A DNA stretch of 64,000 nucleotides from Paludibacteraceae bacterium. GTDB lineage: Bacteria; Bacteroidota; Bacteroidia; Bacteroidales; Paludibacteraceae. Below are positions 17,546 to 26,801 of this stretch, piece by piece. The position numbers and the translations under genes are program-made. Each line of letters opens with the position of its first letter. Position 1 is the stretch's first letter. Under the pieces are notes generated by a model that was not told the origin of the DNA, searched no databases, and saw only the letters and a program-made list of their open reading frames with translations. The stretch covers positions 1 through 64,000 of the forward strand of contig JAKSNS010000007.1 of the NCBI GenBank assembly GCA_024399545.1. Direction: 5' to 3'.

Positions 17546-20325
17546 AACGTTTCAGCATTACACTGTTTCTTTCTTTTTTGGCGATTATTTCGCTTACTGC
17601 CAAACCTATTGACCTGAAAACCGCAAAAGAGATTGCCACTAATTTCTGGTCTCAAAACAACATGGAAATGCCTAATGTCGCTCTTGTGGAGTTGGATGTC
17701 GAGTTTGACAATCTCTACATCTTCTCAACCCGCGACAACTTGGGGTTCGTGATTGTCTCTGCTGACGACAGGGCATTGCCTATCATTGGCTACTCGTTCA
17801 TGAACCCTGTGCGCAATGACTCAATGCCTGCGAACCTGAAAGCTTGGCTCGTTGGAACGGGAAAGCAAATCCAGTGGCTTGTTGATAATAACATTGAACC
17901 TTCATCTGAGGTGGTAGGCCAGTGGAAAAAGCTGTCGAGTCCCCTCTGCTCGAATGCCCCTGCAATCGTCAACGTGGTAAGTCCTTTGCTCAGTACAACT
18001 TGGGATCAGTCGCCTTACTACAACAACCTCTGCCCTTACGATGGTGGCTACAGGTCTGTGACTGGTTGTACAGCTACTGCCACTGCGCAAGTTATGAAAT
18101 ACTGGAACTTCCCTACAACCGGGCATGGCTCACATTCTTATAGGTGGAATGGTCAGACGTTATCAGCCAATTTCGGCAGTACCACTTACCAGTGGTCGAA
18201 TATGCCTACCGAACTTACATATTATTCTACGTCTTCAGAAGTAAACGCCGTAGCTACACTTATGTACCATGTTGGTGTGGCATGCGAGATGAATTATGGT
18301 GCGGACGGAAGTGGCGCATCTACGATTTCGTTCGGCTATCCTACTTTGGCATGCGCCGAGAATGCCTTGCGCGACTATTTCCATTATGATTGGAGCTTGA
18401 CCAGCGTGGAATATAATAATTTCACCGATGCTGAGTGGAAACAGATTCTAAAAGCTGAACTTAACCAGTCGCGTCCTATCATTTACACAGGTTATGACTA
18501 CAGTGCTGGTCATTGTTTCGTTTGCGACGGCTATAACTCATCCAACCAATTTGACTTCAATTGGGGTTGGGGTGGCTATTACGACGGTTTCTATTCTATT
18601 GGTTCTCTCAATCCTGGCAGTGGTACTGGCGGCACATCTTCAGGAACGTACAACATCGACAACGCCGCTATCATTGGTGTTAAACCTAACAACTCAACCT
18701 CTTCGACATCTACAGTCAGTTATTCCGTAAATAACAGCAGTTATGGTAGAATCATTGTCCAAGGCAATACTACCATGAACAACTATTCCAGTAGTCCTAC
18801 ATATCTTATAGCACACTCGAACGAGGGTTATCGTTTCACTGGGTGGAGTGATGGTAGCGTCTATAACCCAAGAGGTTTTATCGGTAATGGTGGTAATTTG
18901 AGCCTTATAGCGAATTTCGAGCCTTGCGGTGGTGACACGTTGTATTATTGCAAAGATGGCTATTCGGCAAGTTTCGGTACTGGCTCAACTTCAACAGCAC
19001 AATGGTGGGGCGTACGTTTCCCTGCATCGCAGTTGCAGTCAGGTAAAACACTCAAGAAAGTAATGCTCTTCATAACTGGTTCAGGTTCTTATACATTGCA
19101 TGTCTATAAAGGCGGAACAACCTCGCCTCAGACCTCTGTTTATACACAGACCGCTAATCTCAGCGGTACGGGGTGGAAAAGTATCACACTTTCAAGCACC
19201 CTTTCCATTGACAATACCCAACCTCTTTGGATTGTCTTCAGCCATACGGGTGACGACTATCCTGCCGCTGTCACTTGTTATGCGGGGAATGATGATACCA
19301 ACTGGTTTGGTGGTTCAAACGGGACCTCTTGGTCAACGCTTACTTCTGACGGCTACTATTATTCATGTATGATAAAGGCTATCGTTGACACTAAGTCTGG
19401 TACTTTCTATACCCTCACGGGGAATGTAACCCCTTCAAGCGCAGGATATGTTGAAGGTGCGGGAGAATATGCGAAGGGCGAGACTGCCTCAATCTTTGCC
19501 AAGGCAAATACTGGTTATAAATTCGCTGGTTGGGAGGATGGTTCGATGGACCAACCTCGCGAGATTACAATGAATTCAGACAAGACCGTAACTGCCTCTT
19601 TTGTTTCGCTGAAGGCTGACACATTGACGTATTCAGTTACTGACGAGTATAAGAACGCAATAGGTACGTCATCTTCATATCCTATCTACTGGGCGGTAAG
19701 GTTTGACAAATCGGTACTGCGCAAAGGTAGGAAGATAACCGCTATACAATTGTTTGACGTATCGTCTGCCAATACATCAATGTACATCTACAGAGGTGGA
19801 GCGACTGCTCCTCAGACGTGCGATAAGGCATACTCTGGTGTCACGACAACCGCACGTGAAGCATACAACACATACAGCCTCCCTAACCCTTATACGATTG
19901 ATGAGACACAGCCTCTGTGGATTGTGTTCAAAAACGAGGACTCTTCATCCCATCCTTGCGCATACACACACTATTCAGGCAACAATGACGGTTGTTTCAT
20001 CTCGGTGGGTGACAACTCATCATGGGAATCGCTTACCGAGTCTGACTTCTATGTGTCATGGATGATAAAGGTGATTACCACTGACGAATCAGGGACAGCC
20101 GTCGAGGAACTTGTTAGTTACTCGAACAATGTATATACCTCAGGGCTTGACATCAATGTTGTGACTGAGAGTGACAATGCATCAATACGTATTTGCGATA
20201 TGACTGGCAAGGTGTTTGTCTCTGATACACAGGCTGGTACTTTCGGCAGATACGAAATGCCAATCCCTGGCGTTTATTTCGTCACTATAAACGGTGTTGA
20301 GACCATCAAGGTGTCTGTGAAGTGA
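17542..20325 (+). CDS. Secreted peptidase C10 (streptopain/interpain-like) with T9SS C-terminus
   Basis: A 927-residue secreted cysteine protease. A signal peptide (1-20) precedes a Spi-type inhibitory propeptide (about 21-125), then the C10 catalytic domain with nucleophile C176 in VTGCTATATAQVMKYW, H324 in SAGHCFVCDGYN and N340 in NWGWGG. After it come an InlB-like repeat (GYRFTGWSDGS), a roughly 150-residue module, a second InlB-like repeat (GYKFAGWEDGS), a second copy of the 150-residue module, and a C-terminal MTGKVFVSD to GVYFVTINGV segment typical of T9SS sorting. It probably degrades host or dietary protein at the cell surface. The start codon overlaps the upstream hydrogenase-like gene, an odd functional pairing. 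Confidence 0.88.
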   Translation: MKRFSITLFLSFLAIISLTAKPIDLKTAKEIATNFWSQNNMEMPNVALVELDVEFDNLYIFSTRDNLGFVIVSADDRALPIIGYSFMNPVRNDSMPANLKAWLVGTGKQIQWLVDNNIEPSSEVVGQWKKLSSPLCSNAPAIVNVVSPLLSTTWDQSPYYNNLCPYDGGYRSVTGCTATATAQVMKYWNFPTTGHGSHSYRWNGQTLSANFGSTTYQWSNMPTELTYYSTSSEVNAVATLMYHVGVACEMNYGADGSGASTISFGYPTLACAENALRDYFHYDWSLTSVEYNNFTDAEWKQILKAELNQSRPIIYTGYDYSAGHCFVCDGYNSSNQFDFNWGWGGYYDGFYSIGSLNPGSGTGGTSSGTYNIDNAAIIGVKPNNSTSSTSTVSYSVNNSSYGRIIVQGNTTMNNYSSSPTYLIAHSNEGYRFTGWSDGSVYNPRGFIGNGGNLSLIANFEPCGGDTLYYCKDGYSASFGTGSTSTAQWWGVRFPASQLQSGKTLKKVMLFITGSGSYTLHVYKGGTTSPQTSVYTQTANLSGTGWKSITLSSTLSIDNTQPLWIVFSHTGDDYPAAVTCYAGNDDTNWFGGSNGTSWSTLTSDGYYYSCMIKAIVDTKSGTFYTLTGNVTPSSAGYVEGAGEYAKGETASIFAKANTGYKFAGWEDGSMDQPREITMNSDKTVTASFVSLKADTLTYSVTDEYKNAIGTSSSYPIYWAVRFDKSVLRKGRKITAIQLFDVSSANTSMYIYRGGATAPQTCDKAYSGVTTTAREAYNTYSLPNPYTIDETQPLWIVFKNEDSSSHPCAYTHYSGNNDGCFISVGDNSSWESLTESDFYVSWMIKVITTDESGTAVEELVSYSNNVYTSGLDINVVTESDNASIRICDMTGKVFVSDTQAGTFGRYEMPIPGVYFVTINGVETIKVSVK

Positions 20326-20560
20326 TTTTTTTGATTGTCCTGACTTCGGGAATTGATCCACTATTGTCCACGAAATTTTGTGGCTCTATAACGTTTCGTG
20401 TGGGTAATCCTTGATGCAGGGAAGGTGATAGAGGAAATGCCATGGACTTTGGGTCGTTGAACGTGTGTTCATAATCTCCAAGGACTCTTTGGACACGAGT
20501 CCTGTGTTCCATTTTTACGGAAAGGAGGATAGAGGCTCACGTATGCATCTGCTTCATAGG

Positions 20561-21314
20561 TCACATATCCTCCATCGACAAGCCAATCAAGTGGACATCC
20601 TTGTATTTGCCCAATTCGGCTTTGATGGTTTGATATTTTTCATCTAATCGTTTGCTGTCATATCTCGCTTTATTGCGCTTGATTTCCGCCACCACAGCTT
20701 TTTTATCAAACTCATTCAATGCAATAAGATCTATCTCATTATTTCCCTTTCTGTCCCAATAGCGGCCAACTATCGTGACACGCTCCTCCTCTTGGTATTT
20801 CTGCCGGAAATAGTGTTCAAGCATATATCCTGAATAATCGCAATAATCCTTCTCTACTATCTCATAAAGAAGTTCGTTACGTCCAATTTCGACAAGAGCC
20901 TGGTTTGGCAATACGAAACGGAACCAGAAACTCAGGAAACAGTCATCAATATACCATCGTATGTTCCTGCTGCCAGGCTTGCTGAACAGAGGCTGCAATT
21001 TATGGACATAAATGATGATCCTTGCCATATATCATCATCTGCTCAAAAAACTGTGCAAAAGTATCCAATTTGCCATATATATGAAAGCCCAGCACAGACT
21101 CGGCCGATTTTTGAAACTTCTCAACAAGAACATGCTCGTTATCCTTCGACACATAGAGATACAACATATTATGCCTCTTTTCCGTCTGCATCAGCAAGGA
21201 GGTTTTTCCGATACGCCTCCTCCCGACCAAGACAGTAAAGAGAGATTGCGACTTCGATTTTTCCCAATTTCTCTGAAGAATATCGAGCTCTGTCCGCCTG
21301 TCGTAGAATTTCAT
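20561..21314 (-). pseudogene. DUF234-type ATPase with internal deletion
   Basis: The minus-strand frame from 21314 encodes the start of an archaeal-type AAA ATPase (MKFYDRRTELDILQ, Walker A GRRRIGKTS) for about 104 residues, then stops. The frame from 21028 to 20561 encodes the C-terminal part of the same family: LFSKPGSRNIRWYIDDCFLSFWFRF followed by a DUF234 PD-(D/E)XK-like domain (NEIDLIAL, VVAEIKRNK). Intact relatives have some 200 residues between these blocks, including Walker B, so the gene has an internal deletion with frame shift near 21000-21028. It is probably dead. A complete promoter remains upstream (21404-21434). Confidence 0.7.
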
Positions 21315-21403
21315 AAATAAATAGCTATTAAATTAATACGCATTTAATTAGATATTTGCATTGCTACTACATTGTTAATCAGGATGTAATTGCTTTTGCG
21401 TTG

Positions 21404-21434
21404 CAAAGGTACGATAATTTTCGGAGGAGACAAA
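21404..21434 (-). promoter_or_regulatory. Promoter of the deleted ATPase gene
   Basis: On the minus strand TTTG (21434-21431), 19 nt, TACCTTTG (21411-21404), pointing at the gene starting at 21314. The spacing is ideal, so the pseudogene may still be transcribed. Confidence 0.65.
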
Positions 21435-21567
21435 ATCTTTTTGAAAGAATTTTTTTCGCAATATGGTATCCGGGCAACCAAACGATATCTAGTAGCTCAA
21501 TTACTACCCACAATACCACTAAACAATTGGAAAGAGGTCATCAGACAAGGCATGGATGTGTTTTAGT

Positions 21568-22473
21568 TTAGCGATACCTTTTCAGCATCTCCTTGATTCT
21601 TCTTTTCATCTCTGTGCGGAGCCATTTAGGTTCCAAAACCTCTATCGTCTCGCCATTCCATAGCAACTGCTGGATGAAATCATACGTCGGACGTATTCTC
21701 ATCTCAAAGAGACTATACTCGGCATTGCATTCAGTCTCGACCTGTGTTGGTGAGAAGGGCAGGTCACGGAGATAATGTGCCTGATAGGCTGTCGACTTTA
21801 TCACCACCTTCTCAACCGCCACATCGTCAGCCACAATCACCCCATAGCACCCTTTGAAATATTCATCAGCAAAGAAATCTTCCGGATAATCAAAGGTATG
21901 GCTCGAAAATCGGAAACTTGTTATTCTGTCAAGGCTGAATATTCCTGTCACACCATTAGCCCAAATCTTACCTACCATATACCACCGCTGATGGAAGAGC
22001 CTCACGCACAGAGGCATCAGGTAGTGCTGCTTTACTTCTGTCTCGCCATAACGTTTGTAGCCAATGTGAATCATGCGACATTTCCTGATAGCATCAATAA
22101 TATCGTCAAGATATTTCAGGCAAGAAGGTACCTCTTCAAGAATAATCTTATCTTTAATAGCACGGCTTGAAACAAGCGAGTTGGTCACTGAATAGGAGTT
22201 AAGCAGCCAATTCTCGATGCTGCCATTGCGCATATCTTCCTCATTTGCGATGTAGTACGGAAAGTCGCCAAACTTCTCGCACTGAATGTCAAGTCCGAAC
22301 ATATCCCAGATGGCAAACAACCAGTTGTTGAAGGTTCTGCGAGGCAGTTCCACACCGCCACTCATCTCCTCGTTGTCACGCCATTTCTGCTGTATCTCCT
22401 TGAAAGGGATTTTCCCTGCCTGATGTATGGTTTTTACAAGCCATACGAGTTTGTTTGTAGGGTTTATAGCCAT
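21568..22473 (-). CDS. WYL-domain transcriptional regulator
   Basis: A 301-residue protein. The N-terminal part (about 1-90) is predicted helical and contains a winged-helix-like LPRRTFNNWLFAIWDMFGLDIQC region; the middle (about 120-190) is a WYL domain (IHIGYKRYGETEVKQHYLMP, FHQRWYMVGKI, DRITSF), followed by the WCX C-terminal part. WYL proteins are ligand-responsive regulators often found with phage-defence genes. It is directly downstream of the 2H/HKD/DUF262 block on the same strand, with a separate -7 box and a 335-nt leader that contains two strong hairpins. A fragment of a paralogue lies at 30991-31284. The target is unknown. Confidence 0.75.
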   Translation of the reverse strand: MAINPTNKLVWLVKTIHQAGKIPFKEIQQKWRDNEEMSGGVELPRRTFNNWLFAIWDMFGLDIQCEKFGDFPYYIANEEDMRNGSIENWLLNSYSVTNSLVSSRAIKDKIILEEVPSCLKYLDDIIDAIRKCRMIHIGYKRYGETEVKQHYLMPLCVRLFHQRWYMVGKIWANGVTGIFSLDRITSFRFSSHTFDYPEDFFADEYFKGCYGVIVADDVAVEKVVIKSTAYQAHYLRDLPFSPTQVETECNAEYSLFEMRIRPTYDFIQQLLWNGETIEVLEPKWLRTEMKRRIKEMLKRYR

Positions 22474-22633
22474 AGTGTCATAATATTTTCTGGAATAAAT
22501 AATCCAATGTCACCACTTTCTGGAAAAATCCACTATACTCATTATATTGTACTCCTTCGGTTGTACGTAAAGTGATTTTCCATCCATTGATTTCTTTGTT
22601 TCTTCCAACTATTGCCATATAAAAACCTTTAGA

Positions 22634-22677
22634 TAATCGTCGCCAACAGCACTAATTATATGCGCTGGCGACGATTA
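22634..22677. repeat. 12-bp perfect stem-loop
   Basis: TAATCGTCGCCA (22634-22645) and its exact complement (22666-22677) enclose 20 nt. On the minus strand the stem is followed by TCTAAAGGTTTTTATA, so it could terminate transcription coming from the 2H gene. Confidence 0.5.
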
Positions 22678-22713
22678 TAACCACTTTTTCGGCTTCTATA
22701 TAACTACACGCTA

Positions 22714-22752
22714 ACCCCTGTAAAGACGGAGCCCGCTCCGTCTCTGAGGGGT
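22714..22752. repeat. Nested GC-rich hairpin
   Basis: The inner arms AGACGGAGC (22724-22732) and GCTCCGTCT (22735-22743) are flanked by the outer pair ACCCCT (22714-22719) and AGGGGT (22747-22752). This makes a 15-bp interrupted stem in an otherwise AT-rich leader. It looks like an RNA structure, perhaps a terminator or attenuator ahead of the WYL gene. Confidence 0.5.
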
Positions 22753-22807
22753 ATCTGTCCCATCTGTTATATTCCTCCTTTTATTGAGACCTCCCTCAAA
22801 CTGGCTG

Positions 22808-22815
22808 CAAAGGTA
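22808..22815 (-). promoter_or_regulatory. Candidate -7 element for the WYL gene
   Basis: TACCTTTG on the minus strand in the same TGCAAAGGTAC context as the boxes at 21404, 29697 and 31600. No good -33 element is present. Confidence 0.4.
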
Positions 22816-22870
22816 CGAATTTTTTTTGATATGGGAATAAGGAATGTCGGTTATTTGTCATCAAAAACAA

Positions 22871-24370
22871 TCATTCATATTCCATCAAATCAAAATATAT
22901 CCATGCCGGCAGGACTATGTTGCGGATATTGTAGTCCAAAACGGTTTTCAGAGGTTTGATGATATCGTATATTTCACGACGACGGATTGAATAATTCAGA
23001 CTATCTTTGAAGTCACAGAGAATAAATTTGAGTGCAGGATGGCTATGGGCGTATGCAATGAAATCCTCGAATGGCTTTTTCAATTGCCCAGCGGTAGTGT
23101 CAGCATCCACTATGTCAATTGAATAATATTCACCGTCATAATCTTTTGGCAGATTGTCAGCAAATATGTCTCTAACCATCTCGCCATCATAATTCTCATA
23201 TTCAACATTGCTGGCGATATAAACAATACGGGGATTGCCGCTCATTTCCTCTTCGATGTCGGCATAGATTGCTGAATACTTTGAGATTATATTCAAATCT
23301 GTGACAAAATGAGGATTGCAGAAAGCCAGTTTTGCCATGCGTATAACTTCGTCACGCGACAGTCCATTTTGATAGAATTGACTTGTAACACAATAAATAT
23401 GACCATGGTTGAACCTCTCAAACATTTCATTTGTCATGTTTGAAAATGCAGTACCCTCAACATGAAGACTGACTTGCGACATTGAGAACAAATAATCACA
23501 GTTGTCCCCTGCAAGGCTTGGCTCGTCCTCCCAATGAAGATAATTCACAAGCGAGGTGAATTTGTCGTCAAGGGTCACAATGTCTCCAGTGAATATCTCA
23601 CGACCTGTGTCATCGCTTACTCCAGTATCAACGCCAGCGTAAATAACTGGTACAACTGACCATAGCGAAAATGGCAGAACATCTGGTTTATGATAGTAAG
23701 TGTATTGGGAGTTGTTGGTAATCAGGTACATTACACCATTTTCACCGAAACAGAAATTGCCGAAAGTTGTATAATCAAAATAGCCCAATGGGCTGATGAA
23801 CCGCACCTTACGGTTTTTGAGGATATATGTTATGTCGGATTCTACGTTGCTCCACACCACTTGATGTCCTTTGCGTTGAACGAACCTGACATATTCGAGT
23901 GTCGAGAAATTGTCAGGCGATGGAATATTTGCAATTGCTTTTCTAATCTCCTCAATGGACATCTTTGCAGCATCCACAATTCCAAGCGTGACATGAAACC
24001 TAAAATCAGAATTGATAATACAACCAATCTCGGTCAATTGCTGACGTAAAACGTTTACGTTATTCTTAAACTCGTTCGGCACATTGGTTGAACTGAGGCT
24101 AATGACATTATTCTTGCCAGAGAAATCAGTGAAGACCTCTATTTTATCAAGCATCACCTGTGAGTGGAAATAGAAAGATTCGAGCACCTCGCACACCTCT
24201 TTGCTGTCAACTATCTCTTCCATAAAAGCGACAGTGACATGATACTGAGCAATCGAATTGTCTATCCACCTGACACCACGACACCTCAACTCATCACGTA
24301 ATTGCTTGAACCATTTGGCATCACGCTGAATGCCAACCATAATTTCGACATAATGTTGCTTTGCATTCAT
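22871..24370 (-). CDS. 2H phosphoesterase fused to YopX-like and unknown C-terminal domains
   Basis: A 499-residue protein. The N-terminal 180 residues form a 2H phosphoesterase (LigT/cyclic phosphodiesterase superfamily) with its two signature motifs HVTVAF (44-49) and HVTLG (126-130). Family members hydrolyse or form 2'-5' or 2',3'-cyclic phosphate bonds in RNA or nucleotides. Around 245-275 lies a YopX-like strand pattern (GVDTGVSDDTGREIFTGDIVTL), familiar from phage proteins. The C-terminal 200 residues (IYCVTSQFYQNGLSRDEVIRMAKLA onward) are not recognised. It has its own -7 box and is 96 nt downstream of the HKD nuclease gene. The fusion is unusual; a signalling or RNA-processing role is inference. 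Confidence 0.65.
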   Translation of the reverse strand: MNAKQHYVEIMVGIQRDAKWFKQLRDELRCRGVRWIDNSIAQYHVTVAFMEEIVDSKEVCEVLESFYFHSQVMLDKIEVFTDFSGKNNVISLSSTNVPNEFKNNVNVLRQQLTEIGCIINSDFRFHVTLGIVDAAKMSIEEIRKAIANIPSPDNFSTLEYVRFVQRKGHQVVWSNVESDITYILKNRKVRFISPLGYFDYTTFGNFCFGENGVMYLITNNSQYTYYHKPDVLPFSLWSVVPVIYAGVDTGVSDDTGREIFTGDIVTLDDKFTSLVNYLHWEDEPSLAGDNCDYLFSMSQVSLHVEGTAFSNMTNEMFERFNHGHIYCVTSQFYQNGLSRDEVIRMAKLAFCNPHFVTDLNIISKYSAIYADIEEEMSGNPRIVYIASNVEYENYDGEMVRDIFADNLPKDYDGEYYSIDIVDADTTAGQLKKPFEDFIAYAHSHPALKFILCDFKDSLNYSIRRREIYDIIKPLKTVLDYNIRNIVLPAWIYFDLMEYE

Positions 24371-24395
24371 AGCAGTAGAGTTTTAAATTCGAGTG

Positions 24396-24403
24396 CAAAT
24401 ATA
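24396..24403 (-). promoter_or_regulatory. -7 element of the 2H phosphoesterase gene
   Basis: TATATTTG on the minus strand, 25 nt before the ATG at 24370. The -33 match is weak. Confidence 0.45.
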
Positions 24404-24466
24404 CAACAATAGTGTGCCAATACGAGGCACACATGTCAAAAAAGTGAATAATAATATAATTTCTTA

Positions 24467-24982
24467 TTAGCGAACAATTGGATCTCCGCAATATTGCTTA
24501 CGTTGACGCTTCTTACACATCTCTCCACGCCATACTTTATCAAACTCTTCCATGGCAGCTTCTACAAGCTCTGGTTTATCAGTAAGGATGCCCGTCTCGA
24601 AATTCCTTCGGTTAGGTGATTTCATTCCCATTACTGCACCAGTAAGGTTGGCACTACCAATGTATGCAGTTTTGCAGTCGATAACGATGATTTTGAAATG
24701 CACCCGAGGACACAACGCATGTTCCAAACCTGTAACCAAATTCTTATACTTGTCAAAGTCCTCCCGAAAAGCTGGTCCTGGTTCCTTCGCATGAATTAGA
24801 CGGACATTCACGCCTTTGCCAATCAACTCAGATAATACTCCAAGGAAAGGCTTTTCGACCTTTCCGTTGGAGATATACAAGTCCTTGATGTCGGCAGTAC
24901 CTACCCAAAGAGTGTGCTTGACTTTGATAGTCTGTGTTAATATCTTGCTGAAGTGTTCTGAATCACAAACAAAGGTAACCAT
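24467..24982 (-). CDS. HKD-family (phospholipase D-like) nuclease
   Basis: A 171-residue protein with a single HKD motif, H95-F-K97 with D102 (HFKIIVID), followed by GSANLTG (109-115). That is the arrangement of small Nuc-type phospholipase D nucleases, which dimerise to build one active site. No signal peptide or membrane segment is seen, so it is cytoplasmic, unlike secreted Nuc enzymes. The C-terminus is basic and contains CKKRQRKQYC. It starts 22 nt after the end of the downstream DUF262 gene and is probably the third gene of that operon. Substrate is unknown; nucleic acid cleavage is inferred from the family. Confidence 0.75.
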   Translation of the reverse strand: MVTFVCDSEHFSKILTQTIKVKHTLWVGTADIKDLYISNGKVEKPFLGVLSELIGKGVNVRLIHAKEPGPAFREDFDKYKNLVTGLEHALCPRVHFKIIVIDCKTAYIGSANLTGAVMGMKSPNRRNFETGILTDKPELVEAAMEEFDKVWRGEMCKKRQRKQYCGDPIVR

Positions 24983-25004
24983 TGAATTGTTGGGTGATTA
25001 CGCT

Positions 25005-26801
25005 CTATTGAAAACTATCATGTAACCAGTTATACATCTTTTTTCCGTGCTCAGAAATGTCGTCCCTTGTCCATCCGTTCGGGTAATCCTTATGAACAAC
25101 AAGTAGTTTTAGACTTTCTATTGAACCTGATTTTGAGCCATTACAATATGATTGTACATGTGCTCTCTTAACCTCGTAAGATTCATTGTTCAAAGAAGAG
25201 TTTAGACCTTGTGAAATCATTACCAAATTCCCAAAACTATCACGCAATGTATTGTCCCCTAACGTTTCATCCCATTTCATCACAGAGTTACTTCGTGGGC
25301 TCTGAGGTGCTATATGCTCTATACTTCTGTTACGTTTGAAAATATAATTTTCAGCTATCAATAATTCTTGGGAATCCTTCTCAAATATTTCCTTACGATG
25401 CTGCCAAATGTGAAAATCAAGTCGCCAAAACCAATAGCGATTGTCTCCTGTATAATTTAGCTGGTCGTATGCAGGTAGTGGAAACTCTTTGTCTGTTTCA
25501 TTTTTCAAATGCCGATACAGAACATTTGCCTCTGGAATGCCTTTTTCATCTACCACATCCATCAACCAATTGAACCATCTATAGTTAGTATAATTAGAGG
25601 ATGAAACATACAACATTGATTCGAACATCAAAAGATTTTTCAGGTTGCTGTCATCTTCGTTGAGATTCATATCAAGAGAAAATCCGTATTCTGTTGGACG
25701 TACAAAACAAATATCCAAAGCAAGTCGAGCCTTCAAAAGTCTTTCCATGAAGTCCTTTATATCCTCTACATTAACATTTGTTCCATTGAATGGCAGGTAT
25801 TCTTCGAAAATACTAATAAGGTTGCTAGGCTTGAAAAAATCGTTGATTTTGCAATTGATTTTACAGCCTAATTTCCTGTACAACACTTGAAGCAGAAGAT
25901 AGGGGAAGGTCAAGACACAACGAGAATCTTTTGTCAGTTCTCGCTCGTTTTTGGGCGCAATGGATGACATCTCAATCTTAAAGATAGACTTAACCTCTTC
26001 TTGATTGTCAAAGTCTATTCCATTAATTAGATTGTTGGCAAATACAACAGAGATACCAGAGTTTATGGCCTGACGTTTTCTTTCTTCTAGGTTCTCATCT
26101 TTTCTTCTACGTATTAATAAAGTATCAACATCTGCCAGCTTATTCCAAAGTAGCATATACTTATCTATATCAGCATCCAAGTTACTCAAGAGTTTCACTT
26201 TGAGAATCTCGTGTTGTTCCAAGTTCTTGCCAGATGTATTCATCCTTTCAAAGTATTTGTTCAAATCACGCGCACTATAGCCTTCCGGTAAATCTGATAT
26301 AAAGAAACTAAGATGTTTGAAAATATATTCAGCAAAAGAAGATTTTTCTTCTATTTGGATTTTGCTTGAATCCTCCATGAATGTTCTTATCAGCTTGATG
26401 CCATTTTGCATCTTCAGATTCTTGGAGGCATTGTCGTCTTCGTTTTTTTGTTCAATTAATGACATTAGATAAGTGTTATCCAATGGTCTTGATGAAAAAT
26501 CAAGGCGGGATTTATTGTCCGAAGAAAGGAATAATTTCCATTCCGAATAGAAATCTTGAAGAACACACCCCATGAGCATCATGACCGTAAATCGCTGCTG
26601 ACCGTCAACCAACTCGTTATTCTTTGTTGAAGTCAACATGCCTATATAATAATCTCCTTGTCCATTAGTTTGCTCAAACTCTTTTTTAAGATCATCAAGG
26701 AGGGTTATAATATTATCTGTATCCCATTCGAACAATCTTTGGTAGATAGGAATGGAATAAAACAATTTTGATTCAGTAATTATATAAGGAGTACATTTCA
26801 T
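25005..26801 (-). CDS. DUF262-DUF1524 (GmrSD-like) protein
   Basis: A 598-residue protein with the architecture of modification-dependent GmrSD-type enzymes. DUF262 at the N-terminus has the nucleotide-binding signatures IPIYQRLFEW (17-26) and DGQQR (66-70) and the conserved helix around YFERMNTSGKNLEQHEILK. The C-terminus carries a DUF1524 HNH-like nuclease with IEHIAPQ (494-500) and FGNLVMIS (about 523-530). Known members (GmrSD, BrxU, SspE-like) restrict phage with modified DNA, using NTP through DUF262. Its start overlaps the stop of a second DUF262 gene by 4 nt, so the two are translationally coupled. Confidence 0.8.
   Translation of the reverse strand: MKCTPYIITESKLFYSIPIYQRLFEWDTDNIITLLDDLKKEFEQTNGQGDYYIGMLTSTKNNELVDGQQRFTVMMLMGCVLQDFYSEWKLFLSSDNKSRLDFSSRPLDNTYLMSLIEQKNEDDNASKNLKMQNGIKLIRTFMEDSSKIQIEEKSSFAEYIFKHLSFFISDLPEGYSARDLNKYFERMNTSGKNLEQHEILKVKLLSNLDADIDKYMLLWNKLADVDTLLIRRRKDENLEERKRQAINSGISVVFANNLINGIDFDNQEEVKSIFKIEMSSIAPKNERELTKDSRCVLTFPYLLLQVLYRKLGCKINCKINDFFKPSNLISIFEEYLPFNGTNVNVEDIKDFMERLLKARLALDICFVRPTEYGFSLDMNLNEDDSNLKNLLMFESMLYVSSSNYTNYRWFNWLMDVVDEKGIPEANVLYRHLKNETDKEFPLPAYDQLNYTGDNRYWFWRLDFHIWQHRKEIFEKDSQELLIAENYIFKRNRSIEHIAPQSPRSNSVMKWDETLGDNTLRDSFGNLVMISQGLNSSLNNESYEVKRAHVQSYCNGSKSGSIESLKLLVVHKDYPNGWTRDDISEHGKKMYNWLHDSFQ

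Larger units (their letters stand above)
22474..22870. other. Structured leader region upstream of the WYL gene
   Basis: No gene. It contains a -7 box (22815-22808) and two strong inverted repeats at 22634-22677 and 22714-22752. On the minus strand these lie either in the WYL leader or behind the end of the 2H gene, so they could act as terminators, attenuators or remnants of mobile DNA. Confidence 0.55.
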
